Below the pieces are notes generated by a model, which was given only the letters and a program-made list of their open reading frames with translations, was not told the DNA's origin and ran no database searches. The position numbers were made by a program, and so were the translations under genes. From Rhodocollybia butyracea (lineage: Eukaryota; Basidiomycota; Agaricomycetes; Agaricales; Omphalotaceae): a DNA stretch of 32,062 nt. Below, piece after piece: positions 1-9,368 of this stretch. Numbering within the stretch: position 1 is the stretch's first letter; each line of letters starts with the position of its first letter. Where the stretch lies: positions 1 through 32,062 of the forward strand of contig JADNRY010000673.1 in the NCBI GenBank assembly GCA_015501585.1, given 5' to 3'.

Positions 1-393
1 CTGATCAGCACTAGTTATGCCTGAGGATTCAGTGATAATGTCTATAGTAGATGAGACAACAGTTATTACTACATAGATGGAATTTCGGTATAGGTCACAC
101 ACCTTTTGATAGTATATATTCTGTAGGAACACACGCGTTCCTACCTAGCATAGATACAAACACTGTAACAGCAAAATACAGAAGTTTCATCGTTGAGAAG
201 AAGAGAGAAGGGATAAAGAATCACATGATTTTCCAGCGCTTATTTATGACAGTAGCTGTGGCCTTTGCGCGAGCGTGAGGAATGGGTGAGTGCGTTGATA
301 TTTTTCGGTTGAACATGAGATCTTCAGAAGGAGATCTAAGGTTGTAGTCTATTTATATTCGAAGTTGACACTTTCGCTGATTTCCGTTCTCCG
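1..393. other. No supported gene
   Basis: I see no convincing coding region. A 75-codon open frame at 51-278 (+) has no recognisable motif and no gene-like context. The following feature, a metacaspase remnant, begins abruptly, so its missing N-terminal part may once have lain here. Confidence 0.4.
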
Positions 394-675
394 TTGTCAA
401 AAAGCTGCTTCCACAAGGCTCACAATTTGTTTCTTTTCCATTACTCTGGTCATGGCGGTCAGCTTGCAGACAGAACCGGCGATGAAATGGATTTCGAAGA
501 CGATTGTATCTTTCCGGTTGATTCTATCGCTCTCAAAGGCGCATCCCAGCATGATATTGCTGCCTCTCGGCGGAATATCATAATCAACGACGATTTACGT
601 CTTGGTGTAGTATCACCACTTGCTCTGGGTGTACGTCTCACAGCTGTCTTTGACTCGTGTCACACGGTCCATTGA
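394..675 (+). pseudogene. Metacaspase (peptidase C14) core fragment
   Basis: The frame encodes the heart of a fungal type I metacaspase, an Arg/Lys-specific cysteine protease. Visible are HYSGHGGQ with the catalytic His, DRTGDEMDFEDD followed by PVD (the acidic substrate-pocket region), a DD dipeptide further on, and GVRLTAVFDSCH with the catalytic Cys. Only about 90 codons remain. The N-terminal prodomain and first strands are absent, and a TGA stop lies four residues after the Cys where the family continues for roughly 100 more residues. Downstream bases up to about 800 still resemble the family weakly in shifted frames. I infer a truncated, dead copy; both catalytic residues remain by chance of where it broke. 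Confidence 0.75.
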
Positions 676-906
676 CAATACGAGAAGCGACTGAAGGATT
701 TTGCCGAGCAGCGTTAGCGATAAACGAAAACTCAAGCGCAAAGACAGCCATGAAGCACTTCAGTCGGATTTAGAGCGTAATATGTTGACATTGACCGTCA
801 AAAAGGTGTGTTTCATCTTATCAGTTGTTGAGTTTTAACTCACGTCACTGCTAGCAAACGCTGATGGAACACGCAAAGTTCTGGAGAAACACGATAACCG
901 CTCTAC

Positions 907-1176
907 GTGTCGTTTTTCCAACGGGCAAGACTACTTTACTCAAACACTCACACTCGCTCCACGCTCCAACACAAACTCGTCCTCTGCTCTCATCAACACG
1001 TCCCGAATACCTCTCCCCTCTCTCTCTCTGGACTCCTCATACAAGCGTTTGGCGACGCCCTGCTCTCCATCATCTCCCAGCTCGATGACTACTGGTGCAT
1101 GATATGCACTAACATCGCATTTAAACCCATCCGTCTCGGGTGCGGACACCTCTTCTGCCTACGCTGCTGCTCATAA
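907..1176 (+). pseudogene. RING-finger E3 ligase tail fragment (SPX-RING-like)
   Basis: Near the end of this frame is DDYWCMICTNIAFKPIRLGC followed by GHLFCLRC. This is the first half of a C3HC4 RING finger: C-x2-C, then C-G-H, then C-x2-C. The wording resembles the RING at the C-terminus of fungal SPX-RING proteins (phosphate-linked ubiquitin ligases), from memory. The second half of the RING (the CPLC pair) is not found; the frame stops directly after CLRCCS. A stretch near 1361-1424 in another frame could be an eroded continuation, but that is weak. The residues before about 1083 are not recognisable. I infer a broken gene remnant. Confidence 0.55.
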
Positions 1177-1439
1177 TGCATAGCCTTTAGAATCACAGCT
1201 TCTGGACGTGCTTGCAAGATTTTTGGCACGCGTGCAACAAGTTTTCGCAGAATTCTTCATTGATCTGGCATATTCATCACTACAAACAGAAACTGGAGCT
1301 TGTTCAAACATCTCTGTGGGTCGAAGTGTATGCGTTATATTTTAGATGATGACAGAAGACGGAGACGAAGGAAACAAACGATGAGGTGCGTCAGATTCTA
1401 ATTCGACTAACAAGTTGATCTCATTGAATGACGAGTCAG

Positions 1440-1790
1440 GAAATGCGCTGTCCACCAACGATGCTTGCAACTCTGTCAACGACGCTCACAATTCTGCCAC
1501 CAACCACAACCACAATTCTATTACAACGACACCCATATTTCTGTGACCGGCCGCTTGCAACCCAGGTGCAAAAATCCTCAATTTTGTCACCAACAACGCT
1601 CGTAATTCCATTGCCAGATCGGGACGCTCTTACTTCTCTTTCAGATTATACACACAACGCCATTGCCTACCGTGGTCAGACTTCCTGTACAAACAACGCT
1701 CACAATTCCGGTTGTAGTTCCGCTCGTTATACCGCTCGTTATACCGCTTGTTATACTGCTCGCAATTCTGTTACCAACGATGTCTGCACT
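1440..1790 (+). repeat. Degenerate short tandem repeats
   Basis: A diverged motif close to AACGCTCACAATTCTGCCACCAAC recurs through this stretch. Near 1716-1765 it collapses into several copies of a 12-bp unit, CCGCTCGTTATA. The + frame covering it (1428-1910, 160 codons) reads as a low-complexity Asn/Thr/Ala pattern with TARYTACYTAR-like steps and no known domain. I treat it as a decayed minisatellite and not as a gene. Confidence 0.5.
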
Positions 1791-1910
1791 TCCATTTTCG
1801 ACCAGGTTGGTTGTATAATGTGGGCAATATTTAACGATACTGACATTGCCGCTACTAACAGGGTCGATATTCCTGTGGCTAATGAGCTGCGGTGCACTGT
1901 AAGTTTTTAA

Positions 1911-2929
1911 GGTCATCCGTTCGCTTACAACCTCACTCACATCGTATACATATATAATGACCCTCAAAATATCCTCAATGGTCGCAGCACCCTCCGCTTC
2001 TGAGTTCAAAACAGCTATTCCAATCATGAAGGGACCGAAGAAAAACACACAATGACGATTCCGAAAACTTTAACCAAAAACTTCAAAACCGTTTGTGTTC
2101 GACAGGGACAAGGTTACTCCCCGGTACGCTAGCTTGGTATTTCATTGATTCATGTTCATAACGGCGTTTTTAGTTCCCTCTTCGGCGCGCATCTTCTTAC
2201 AACAATACTGGATTTAAGTAAAGGACAGCTCAATGAACGCTGGGGGAATCTCACTGGCGGAACAAGCGGTATGTATTTTGCTTCTTATTTGCGCACACGC
2301 TGTAACTTAGCTCTTATTAGACTTGGAAGACCGTGAGTGAAACAACGAAAAGACGGTACTTAGGACTGTAAGCGACTACTTTACTATCGCTTACGACGTT
2401 CAATTGGCTTACAAGATCTATAATAGGCGTGTAATGTATTGAGAGTGGAGAAAAGGCATAGGGGGGAGCAGGCGGAGCGGGGTGTAGTACAGTAGATAAC
2501 ATGTATTCTCGGATCGTGTCTGTACCCGTATGTAATCGCAGAAAATTCTCGGATAAACGCAGATAAAACGCTGCAAATTTTGAGCGGCATCTGCGTGATT
2601 TCAGATTTGCCGATTTTCTCAGATTTTCACATATATTCTCGTTGTAGGTTCTGACTGGGGGTGATTTTTTAGATCATACTTGAGGAAGGGAAACGTTGTG
2701 GGATTGACAGAACAATGAAAGACGAATGGGATGGTTTCATCGAAGACTTTTAGTTACAGTACAGTTACAGTAACCTGTGTAAACACCTACGTCACCAACG
2801 TTTAATTTGCATTATTGCTCCACAATCAACGGAAGTAATTACCTTAACAGGATTAAGGTACGCATTTTCCAGGACTAGAAACTCGGCAATAAATTGCCCT
2901 CGTAAACTGAGACGGAGACTATTTAGGGC
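1911..2929. other. Gene-free stretch
   Basis: No coding region is supported. The short open frames on either strand lack motifs and splice partners. A brief AGTTACAGT repetition occurs around 2751-2775. Nothing else stands out. Confidence 0.4.
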
Positions 2930-3030
2930 GCTTATTAACATAGTAACTCCTATTGCCATTTCTCCATGCTCGAACGACTACAAGAACCAAGCCCTTTGGA
3001 TGCATTTAAAACCCCCTGGCCAGAGCCCTC
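2930..3030 (+). repeat. Dispersed repeat, copy A (partner at 15765-15862)
   Basis: This segment closely matches 15765-15862. Both contain CTCCTATT, then TCTCCATGCTCGAACGACTA, then AAGAACCA, CTTTGGATG, and AAAACCCC with CTGGCC and GAGCC. Differences are small substitutions and indels. Both copies read MLERL near the start and PEPS further on, so they may be remnants of the 5' end of one gene or element. The family is unknown to me. Confidence 0.7.
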
Positions 3031-3237
3031 AACAGGTTATACTTGGCTTATCTCGAACGTATGGGTTATCTTACCGTCGGGCGACTCGCACCTTGGAGGC
3101 ACAGTTCCACTATGCAAGACCTGGAACAGGCCCTTGAAGAGCAAGTTCCTTATATTCATCCGGACCATCCATAGATTTACCAACTCCTTAACAGTCAGAT
3201 ACATGGAATGCAGGCAGGAGCTTCAAGAATATCTTGA

Positions 3238-3868
3238 TTCTCGTACAAGCGAGAGTGCTTCCTTTGCTACAGATTTTGGAAGGAGTTATTCTGCCAACCG
3301 CTGGTCGACGAAATCCCTGGGAAAGATGTTCCGCTCTATCAAAAGCTCACAAACAAATATACACACCTCATACATTGTTCTAAGGTGAGTCCTCATCACT
3401 ATATCAGCCTAACCATTCGACTTACTCGCCCGGAATTTTAGCTGTATGAGCAAGCTTATTGTTACAGAAAGATACCTCGGTGGGGGCGTCGACACCTAGG
3501 CTCGGATGATGTTGCCACTGTTTCTCAGTGGAATTTACGCTCACAACTTGCTGCTCGATCGAGTTATTGTGCTCTTCAATGGCCCCCCATAACAAGGAAT
3601 CGGCATTTTGTCACTTTTCCTTCGAGTGCGAAAGAACGTACTATCACTCGCACTCCCCATTACGATCAAGGTCATACCCACTCTTCAGATATCCTGGTGA
3701 TGATTGGGTACCAAAGATTAAATGTAATAATCCTACCCTTCATGACCCAGAACCAGAACCAGACTCGGAATCAGACTGCTCTAGCCTTACAACTCCTCCT
3801 CCATACTCCTCCTAGTACTCCTTTTGTTTTTTTAAATCCGTGGCCGAACAAGCTCTTACAGAGATGAT
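3238..3868 (+). pseudogene. Unknown broken gene with one intron
   Basis: From 3238 an open frame runs to AAG at 3384, then a well-formed 57-nt intron (3385-3441: GTGAGT start, CTAAC about 35 nt before a TTTTAG end). It resumes in phase at CTGTATGAG and stays open to TGA at 3868, about 190 codons in all. The intron and the sustained frame suggest real coding history. There is no start codon in this frame, and a TGA at 3235-3237 cuts it off from upstream sequence that includes the dispersed repeat. Sequence between 3030 and 3235 is open in other frames, so a frameshift is likely. I recognise no domain. It could be the remnant of a transposon gene. Confidence 0.4.
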
Positions 3869-4147
3869 ACACTACTAAACGAGTTCTGCTAAGGTAGGAG
3901 AGTATACCGTTGGATAGCTCAAGAGGTTATAACAGCAATCTTTCAACGGCCAAGCTACATAGCACGCAGCCTTCAGAGCCACACTCGGAAAGCATGCGCG
4001 CACGATCAACTCTCTACTATTGAAAACAAGCCTAACTCTAGTGTATGATAGCTTTGTTCTAGGCGGAACATCTATGTCAATGTCCGAACCACCTTGATTG
4101 ATGCCTTCATCCCAGCTTCATTTAAGCGTCACTCGGCCATCGCTAAT
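3869..4147. other. Gene-free stretch
   Basis: No gene seen. The 16-mer ACTCGGCCATCGCTAA at 4131-4146 recurs at 4255-4270 inside the F-box gene's 3' end, a short direct duplication 124 bp apart. Confidence 0.4.
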
Positions 4148-5764
4148 TCAAGGAAGAGACTCGGAATTCAGATGCCAGCTGCTACTAGCCAAAACATCAT
4201 ATTTGACAGAAAATTGTTTTAAGAATCCAACACTGGAGCTGGATTGCAACCGTGACTCGGCCATCGCTAAGATGCACAGGACCGTATTATCTAGATGTCC
4301 ATTTTCCGTTTGACTGTAGTAGCTGTAAACCAAGTCGAACTGCTGCAGTCGAGGAATGATGGATGACTCTGCCGTAGCAACCAGTCCATTAAAAAGGTCG
4401 TCATCGATAGCGTATACCTTCATCGTCAGGCTTATGAGAGTGGGGACAAGAGACAGAAGTTGAAGGAGGTACTGATCAATGTAAATATCGTCACATAACG
4501 TGAGTGTCTGTAAAGGACACCGCGAGCGAGATATAAAATCTAGCAAGCTCGGTTGCCAGTGATTGCCTGCAAGCCGTCTCAAGGTCAGGTTTTCGAGCTG
4601 TGTTGCAATTAGAGAATTCAGCAGTTCTATCCATTGAAATTGATGACTAGAAAAGTAGCCTTCGATATCAAGGGAACGAGCCTTGATCAAGAGTGGCTGC
4701 AATGCAATTCCCGTACCATGACCTTTAGCCAGGATTATAGTGAAAGAATCAACATTGTGGCAATTTGTGAGGGCATCGATCATACCGGAGGTTGACCAGC
4801 CTCTCATGGGCCCAAGTGTGGTGATATGACAGAATGGGAAGTTACCCTGAGGCTCATATTCACTCAGCGAAAGGCTTTGTAACCGGGGTGACTGCGCCTT
4901 TGATGTAAATAGTGACACGAAGTTATGCCAAGGTACATCTTCCCCACGTCTCGGCCAATCTAGAATCAGGCATTCGAGCTGATCAAAGCGGTGGTCATTG
5001 GGGTCAATCCAGGAGGACATCTCTGTGAATACTGCCCACGAAAAATTCATTGTCACGTCTTTCCACCTTCTAGAGGAGAGAAATAGTATGTTTAGCACAT
5101 CCCATGAATACAACTTTAAGTAATCGGGGTTTGTTTCATAAACGAATTTGTCTGACTCGTGGAAAGTTTCTTCAGAAGGCTGATCCAGATTGCCAGCGGT
5201 GATGAAGAGAGTAAGAGAAACGTCTCGAGATTGTTTCAAGTAGTGCTCCATAACTTCGAACGCCCTATTTCGATGGGACAGATCGACCCAGATGGATGAC
5301 CACAGGGAGGGCCTGGCTCGAACGATCTCCCTCCAAACAGAGCATACCTGAGAAAGATCGAGCGTCAAAGCCTTGGCGGTATTCATTGAAATATGGAGGG
5401 CAAAGTTCGTAGTATCCGCAGAGTCTGAGTTGGAGCTTGAGCAAGCATCGAAAACTGATTGTAGCACCTCTGAAGGGAGTTTACGAACTGGCGCAAGTAA
5501 CGACCGTGCTTCATCACGGCAGCGTTTGAGTGCCTTTCGTTGTGTCTCCAACTCTTTGAGGATACTTTGGAGGCCCTGAATTTCTTTGTCAAGCTCTGAG
5601 ATATCCAAATCAACTTCAGTAGTCTCGCGGATTAATTTAGCAGCCTCGATGTTATTTGGCACGTAGAGAGACCGCTGATGCTGCCGGTTGAAGTCGTTGA
5701 GCACAGGAAAGTCGCGAACGGAGAGTGTTTTTCTGCAGGTATGGCAAAGGACTGCGTCAGGCAT
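4148..5764 (-). CDS. F-box protein with coiled coil and LRR-like tail
   Basis: This uninterrupted 538-codon frame has the layout of the large mushroom F-box family, whose members bind Skp1 and present substrates to an SCF ubiquitin ligase. Residues 7-10 read CHTC. Residues about 45-90 are a charged, Glu/Lys-rich predicted coiled coil. Residues about 92-163 are the F-box: APVRKLPSEVLQSVFDACSS, then DLSQVCSVWREIVRARPSLW and the W..DLS ending. The rest is a leucine-rich repeat-like region with phrases such as LQSLSLSEYEP and LENLTLRRLAGNHW. ATG at 5764 is preceded by a good 5'-UTR intron. No lesion is visible. The substrate is unknown; these genes are duplicated heavily in mushrooms. Confidence 0.85.
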   Translation of the reverse strand: MPDAVLCHTCRKTLSVRDFPVLNDFNRQHQRSLYVPNNIEAAKLIRETTEVDLDISELDKEIQGLQSILKELETQRKALKRCRDEARSLLAPVRKLPSEVLQSVFDACSSSNSDSADTTNFALHISMNTAKALTLDLSQVCSVWREIVRARPSLWSSIWVDLSHRNRAFEVMEHYLKQSRDVSLTLFITAGNLDQPSEETFHESDKFVYETNPDYLKLYSWDVLNILFLSSRRWKDVTMNFSWAVFTEMSSWIDPNDHRFDQLECLILDWPRRGEDVPWHNFVSLFTSKAQSPRLQSLSLSEYEPQGNFPFCHITTLGPMRGWSTSGMIDALTNCHNVDSFTIILAKGHGTGIALQPLLIKARSLDIEGYFSSHQFQWIELLNSLIATQLENLTLRRLAGNHWQPSLLDFISRSRCPLQTLTLCDDIYIDQYLLQLLSLVPTLISLTMKVYAIDDDLFNGLVATAESSIIPRLQQFDLVYSYYSQTENGHLDNTVLCILAMAESRLQSSSSVGFLKQFSVKYDVLASSSWHLNSESLP

Positions 5765-5767
5765 TTT

Positions 5768-5816
5768 CTAAAACAAATTAGTTAGGCAAAAAAGTGCATC
5801 AAAATTTAGAATTTAC
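5768..5816 (-). other. Predicted 5'-UTR intron of the F-box gene
   Basis: Read on the minus strand, the segment begins GTAAAT after CCAG, contains GCCTAACTAA as a branch-site candidate, and ends GTTTTAG three bases before the F-box start codon. Its length, 49 nt, matches other introns in the window. It would place the transcription start upstream of 5816. Confidence 0.6.
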
Positions 5817-6567
5817 CTGGACGAGTAACGATAAGTTCAAAAGTTGTGAACAGCCAGAAACTCACCACAGTTTGCGGCCCGGGTCGTCTCCCCGGCTGTT
5901 CCTCAATGGACCGTGCCGATCCTTCCTTCCTTCCTTCCTTCTGGTAAACTCCAAAACTGCTCTAAAACCTCTTGATCATGACACTACGAGTCGAAGTCTC
6001 AGGTATGTAGGGCTCCCTGGCTTTCCCCAGTATTTGCATCCATGATCTTATGAGATCTTATACATCCTCCAGCGAAACGATGGGGAGCATACTCTAATTC
6101 ATCGCCCCAAAGCAACTAATTTCCACAGTGACCGCCGGGCTTACTTAGACACGGTGTTAAAGTGAGTGGATTTGCACTGCGCGTTGTCGCCGCTGCAGCT
6201 TTTTTCAAAAATCAAGACTTTCTTTTTCTCCACTTATACTTCGGGAAGATGGCTATTCAACGTCAACATCCACGATGACGCCTACATCTCTGCCCGCAAC
6301 ACCTCGTTCAATGTTCAGGCTATCACGAGTACGTTTTGCTATGGCTCGCTTGCGTGTTAGGATATTGGAATATCGGAGGTGTATTAGTCGGTCTCGATGG
6401 ACCGGTGCCTAAAAATTGCGAAAGAAAAACTCCGTATTTTTCGTCGAGCTTTTGCTGGGCCTGGGCTTTCGGATAGTGGAGATAGTTCCTCGTAAGTTTT
6501 CGCAGTTTTTCGTTGTTGAAGTCAGAATGATGAAAGCTTTGTCTTTATAGTATCTGGCGCGTAAAGA
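5817..6567. other. Gene-free stretch with a CCTT microsatellite
   Basis: No gene is supported. A (CCTT)n run of about five units lies at 5921-5941, on the promoter side of the minus-strand F-box gene. The frame at 6166-6360 (+) has no recognisable domain. Confidence 0.4.
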
Positions 6568-7065
6568 TCATATCTCTGATTCTCTGGCCAGACCGTCGTT
6601 TTGACACATACGGGAAATTTGGCTGCCGTTCAGCTTCCGACAACGCACTTTGCTGGTGGCGCTTACTATGACTTTTCCAATACACGAAGGATCTTTCTTG
6701 CCCTCGGTAAAAAGCATGTCAAATAGCCAAAGCGCATCATCAATATCAATGTCCTCCAAAGAGTCTGGCACCCAAACATTGGAGGGTCCGGATTCAGGTA
6801 GGTAGCATCGATGCCATCCATTTTTATCTGCATGCAGATTAAAAGGTAATCAATCGAAAATCCAAGTAAAAATAGCGGCAAAACGGAGTAAGTACGTACT
6901 GGGTAGAAGAACCACTTTAAGTTTGGGACATAGCGTATGGAAATCGGTAACAAATTTATGGCTGTCTGGTACTGACAGACCGGTATGGCATTCACCGAAT
7001 GGTACATGATTGAGGATGAGTCGCTCTAGCTGCTGGAACTCCGGTAGAAGAAGTTTAACGTCTTC
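6568..7065 (-). pseudogene. F-box gene 2, C-terminal part (separated by an insertion)
   Basis: This is the 3' end of the gene whose 5' part is at 9363-10294. From 7065 (GAAGAC, read on minus) the frame gives EDVKLLLPEFQQLERLIL and later HTLCPKLKVVLLPN. A 72-nt intron follows (6828-6899, GTACGT to GCATGCAG). The last exon (6827-6568) has VWVPDSLEDIDIDDALWLF and ends TGA. The CPKL.VVLLP and VW.PD phrases are typical of the C-terminus of 400-450-residue mushroom F-box proteins. There is no F-box and no start codon here; sequence directly upstream is mobile-element repeat. It should be dead unless transcribed through the insert. Confidence 0.8.
7060..7065 (+). repeat. Candidate target-site duplication, left copy (GTCTTC)
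   Basis: GTCTTC directly borders the left end of the 7066-9362 insertion and recurs at its right border. Deleting the insert plus one copy restores the F-box reading frame without a gap. Confidence 0.65.
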
Positions 7066-7099
7066 GCATAGCATCAGCAAAAATGTTAGAAACATTTGT

Positions 7100-7410
7100 G
7101 CGCATGTAAGAAGTGAGAATAATACAAGGCATAACGAGCTGAGGTGAGATTCTTACAGGCTCAAACAAGGTCATACAAGGCGTGAAGAGATTACAAGCCA
7201 TAATAAGCTAAGGTATTCTTACATGGGTAAACGAGGCCTAACAAGCAGTGAAAACATTACAAGCTGCCAGATACTTACATGTGCAAAGGAGACCATACAA
7301 GGTATAACCAGCCACAGGATCCTTACATGCGTAAACGAGACCATACAGAGTATGACAAGCCGCAAGATTCTTACATGCTCAAATAAGACCTTGAAAGTGG
7401 AAACGGGTGG
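7100..7410 (+). repeat. Left subterminal repeat array of the insertion
   Basis: Four to five diverged units of about 47-57 bp. A unit reads roughly GATTCTTACATGnGTAAACGAGACC, then ATACAAGG, then ACAAGC. Unit starts are near 7150, 7214, 7270, 7318 and 7367. The segment TACAAGGCATAAC (7123-7135) is the exact reverse complement of 9164-9176 at the other end. GTAAACGAGGCCTAACAAGC (7227-7246) matches the complement of 9298-9318 closely. Arrays like this near transposon ends can be transposase-binding sites. Confidence 0.7.
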
Positions 7411-7673
7411 AAACGAGTGAATTATATAACAAATGTCAGTACAAACCAAGTATGAATGTACTTAGTCGCGCAAAGATGAGCTATATATCAAGCGGTACAA
7501 GACCGACTTGTCCACAGGGTCCTTAGGCGTTAGAGAAAGCTTTAAAATCTTGAATAGGTGTGAACGATGAGAAGTGGATAAATCATAAGCTCAGTGATGA
7601 GCGCTATCTTTAATCTTATCCACGCTTATTCTACTTATCTCGGAATTGGATTAAGTCCGAGGTCACCTGATCT

Positions 7674-8882
7674 ATGATGCGACGCGATTTTCGCACTCGC
7701 TTTTTCGTTACCTCCATCATGACCAAAAAACCGCTAGCAAAATCTTCTGGTTCCAACACTTTAACTTATCCTCCACCAAAGCGCCGTCGAGTCACCAAAG
7801 AAGAGTTGGACTCCTCTTCAGACTTTCGAAATATGCCCACAGCTCCGCATTCTGTTTGATAAGGCATTGCTCAAGGGCCAAGTTCTGTATACTGAACCAT
7901 TGGAGACGGTACGTTGACTGTTATCTCTTCAATTCACAGCTGAATTCTTGCCTTTAGATTCGTGAATACCACATCTTTGATTACATCGACAAAAACAACA
8001 TTGATCACGACTATGAAAACTATGCATTTGAAGACCCGAAACGCGCCAAGAAGACAAAAGTGGGTCGTGGTTGAAATCATCCATCCACTCTCGGACTCAT
8101 CATTCTTATGCAGTATCGGAAATCACTGTTCAAAGTTAGTTTTATTGCATATATGCTGAGTTTTCATTATAGATTCTCTGTGAACAGCGAAATTCCGATG
8201 CTGCCTCCAAGTGGCCAGCATTCCTTTATAATGTCGATATGTATGATCTCAAGGACCCAGAGCGCGGTCTCTTCCGAGGCTTTATTCTATACCGGGTGAT
8301 TCTTCCTTTTACTTCTTATATCACTCAACTGATAATCAATAGGTTTTCTACTCGATTTTCTTTGGCGCCAGCTCCGCCTTCAACGGTAAGATTCAGCCAA
8401 AATCTATTGCAGACAAGAATGGCATGCAAAAGGTGACCGGTCGACACATCGCATATACCGGTGTCCAGGTACGTGTTTAAATTACTGTTCTTCCGTTCTT
8501 ATCAGTGATTCGATTACATGGCCCGCTTTGCGCTCTCTGCTAGTGACGACGATGACCCCAGCGACACGGAATTCTACTCGGAAATGATGGATTACTTCGA
8601 AGATGACCCACGGATGAAAGAGTTGTTTATTGTTAGAAGGTTGGAACAAGTAAGTCCGAAAACACTGTCATGTTACGCTCTCTTACTCTACCACTTTTTA
8701 GAACAGTATTCGGCCATCCTCAAGGGCGGCAAGATAGTGCCGTCAAAGCAAAACACATCTCTCGAAACGGCTCAAACGCTCCTCCTTCAACTACATCGAT
8801 CGTTCGCGCAGCACGAAAAGCATGGAAGATACAACGTTTAGCAGCCATGGCTGGCGCTGATGCCTCTGATACGTCAACTTAG
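7674..8882 (+). pseudogene. DUF6698-like protein gene, frameshifted
   Basis: The gene resembles the mushroom-specific family annotated as DUF6698 (function unknown; identified from memory of its phrases). In order: an NLS-like PPPKRRRV near the N-terminus; ILFDKALLKGQVLYTEPLET (from about 7845); after a short intron IREYHIFDYIDK; WPAFLYNVDMYDLKDPERGL then FRG; a VTGRHIAYTGVQ phrase; RFALSASDDDDP; and a VFGHPQGRQ tail. Introns are visible, for example at 8282-8341 and after GTCCAG near 8468. Lesions: an extra base near 7838, a TGA near 8072, an acceptor reading TTACATG where TTACAG is expected (8516-8520), and an extra T near 8641. The usual central helical segment also looks shortened. It lies inside the 7066-9362 insertion, transcribed rightward. 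Confidence 0.65.
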
Positions 8883-9163
8883 TTTCATTCTCCTTTTGGC
8901 CTCATGTTCGTGTTTCTCCCCACCACATACGTACTACCGCACTGCATCGACTTGCTCTCATCGGACTTGCATTTTTTGCTCTCACATATGAGCAGTATCC
9001 ATTGGATTGTTGTTGTACTCTTTGCTCGTTGCTCATTACTCGTTACTTACTATTGTACTTTTTGCTTGTTACTTGTAATTGATCATTATTTCAAATGCAT
9101 TGGTGTCTTGAAAAGTACTGCCTATAAATTGCTCAGTATAGGTATGTATGATAAATAGGCCCT
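8883..9163 (+). other. 3' flank of the DUF6698-like gene
   Basis: T-rich sequence with repeated TTGCTCGTT, ACTCGTTAC and TTGCTTGTTAC phrases. It is consistent with a 3'-UTR and spacer before the right-hand repeat array. No gene seen. Confidence 0.4.
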
Positions 9164-9330
9164 GTTATGCCTTGTAATGGCTGTAGGGCTTGTAAGAACT
9201 TGTATCACCTTGTAATCTTGTGAACCTTGTATGCGCTTGTGACCATTCAGTAAAAACAAGCACATACAAGGTGCGCCGACCTTGCAAGCTATGCGCAGCT
9301 TGTATGGCCTCGTTTTCCCTTGTCACCGCA
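9164..9330 (-). repeat. Right subterminal repeat array of the insertion
   Basis: Diverged copies of CTTGTA(A/T) and ACCTTGTA motifs on the + strand are the complement of the ACAAGG/ACAAGC motifs at 7100-7410. On the minus strand the array is translated as the tail of the truncated F-box frame (stop at 9165-9167). Confidence 0.65.
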
Positions 9331-9362
9331 TACGGTTGACCTACTGTTTTGCTGATGACTAG

Positions 9363-9368
9363 GTCTTC
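9363..9368 (+). repeat. Candidate target-site duplication, right copy (GTCTTC)
   Basis: Second GTCTTC, directly after the right end of the insertion. On the minus strand it encodes the Glu-Asp of SAED; the left copy encodes the Glu-Asp of EDVKLL. Confidence 0.65.

Larger units (their letters stand above)
7066..9362 (+). mobile_element. 2297-bp inverted-repeat element carrying a DUF6698-like gene
   Basis: The insert is bounded by GTCTTC on both sides. Its left end contains CATCAGCAAAA (7072-7082) and its right end the exact reverse complement TTTTGCTGATG (9347-9357), each a few bases inside the border (GCATAG on the left, ACTAG on the right). Inside lie arrays of short repeats in opposite orientation (7100-7410 and 9164-9330). 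The only coding remnant is the DUF6698-like gene at 7674-8882. No transposase, reverse transcriptase, LTR or poly(A) tail is visible. The structure is that of a DNA transposon, probably non-autonomous. A 6-bp duplication, or 8 bp allowing mismatch, does not identify a superfamily. I cannot name a known family. Confidence 0.7.

Noticed and set aside
7146..7410. Regularly spaced repeats resembling a CRISPR array
   Set aside because: The host is a fungus, the units are diverged throughout with no constant repeat and unique spacers, and the array has an inverted partner at 9164-9330, which fits transposon ends.
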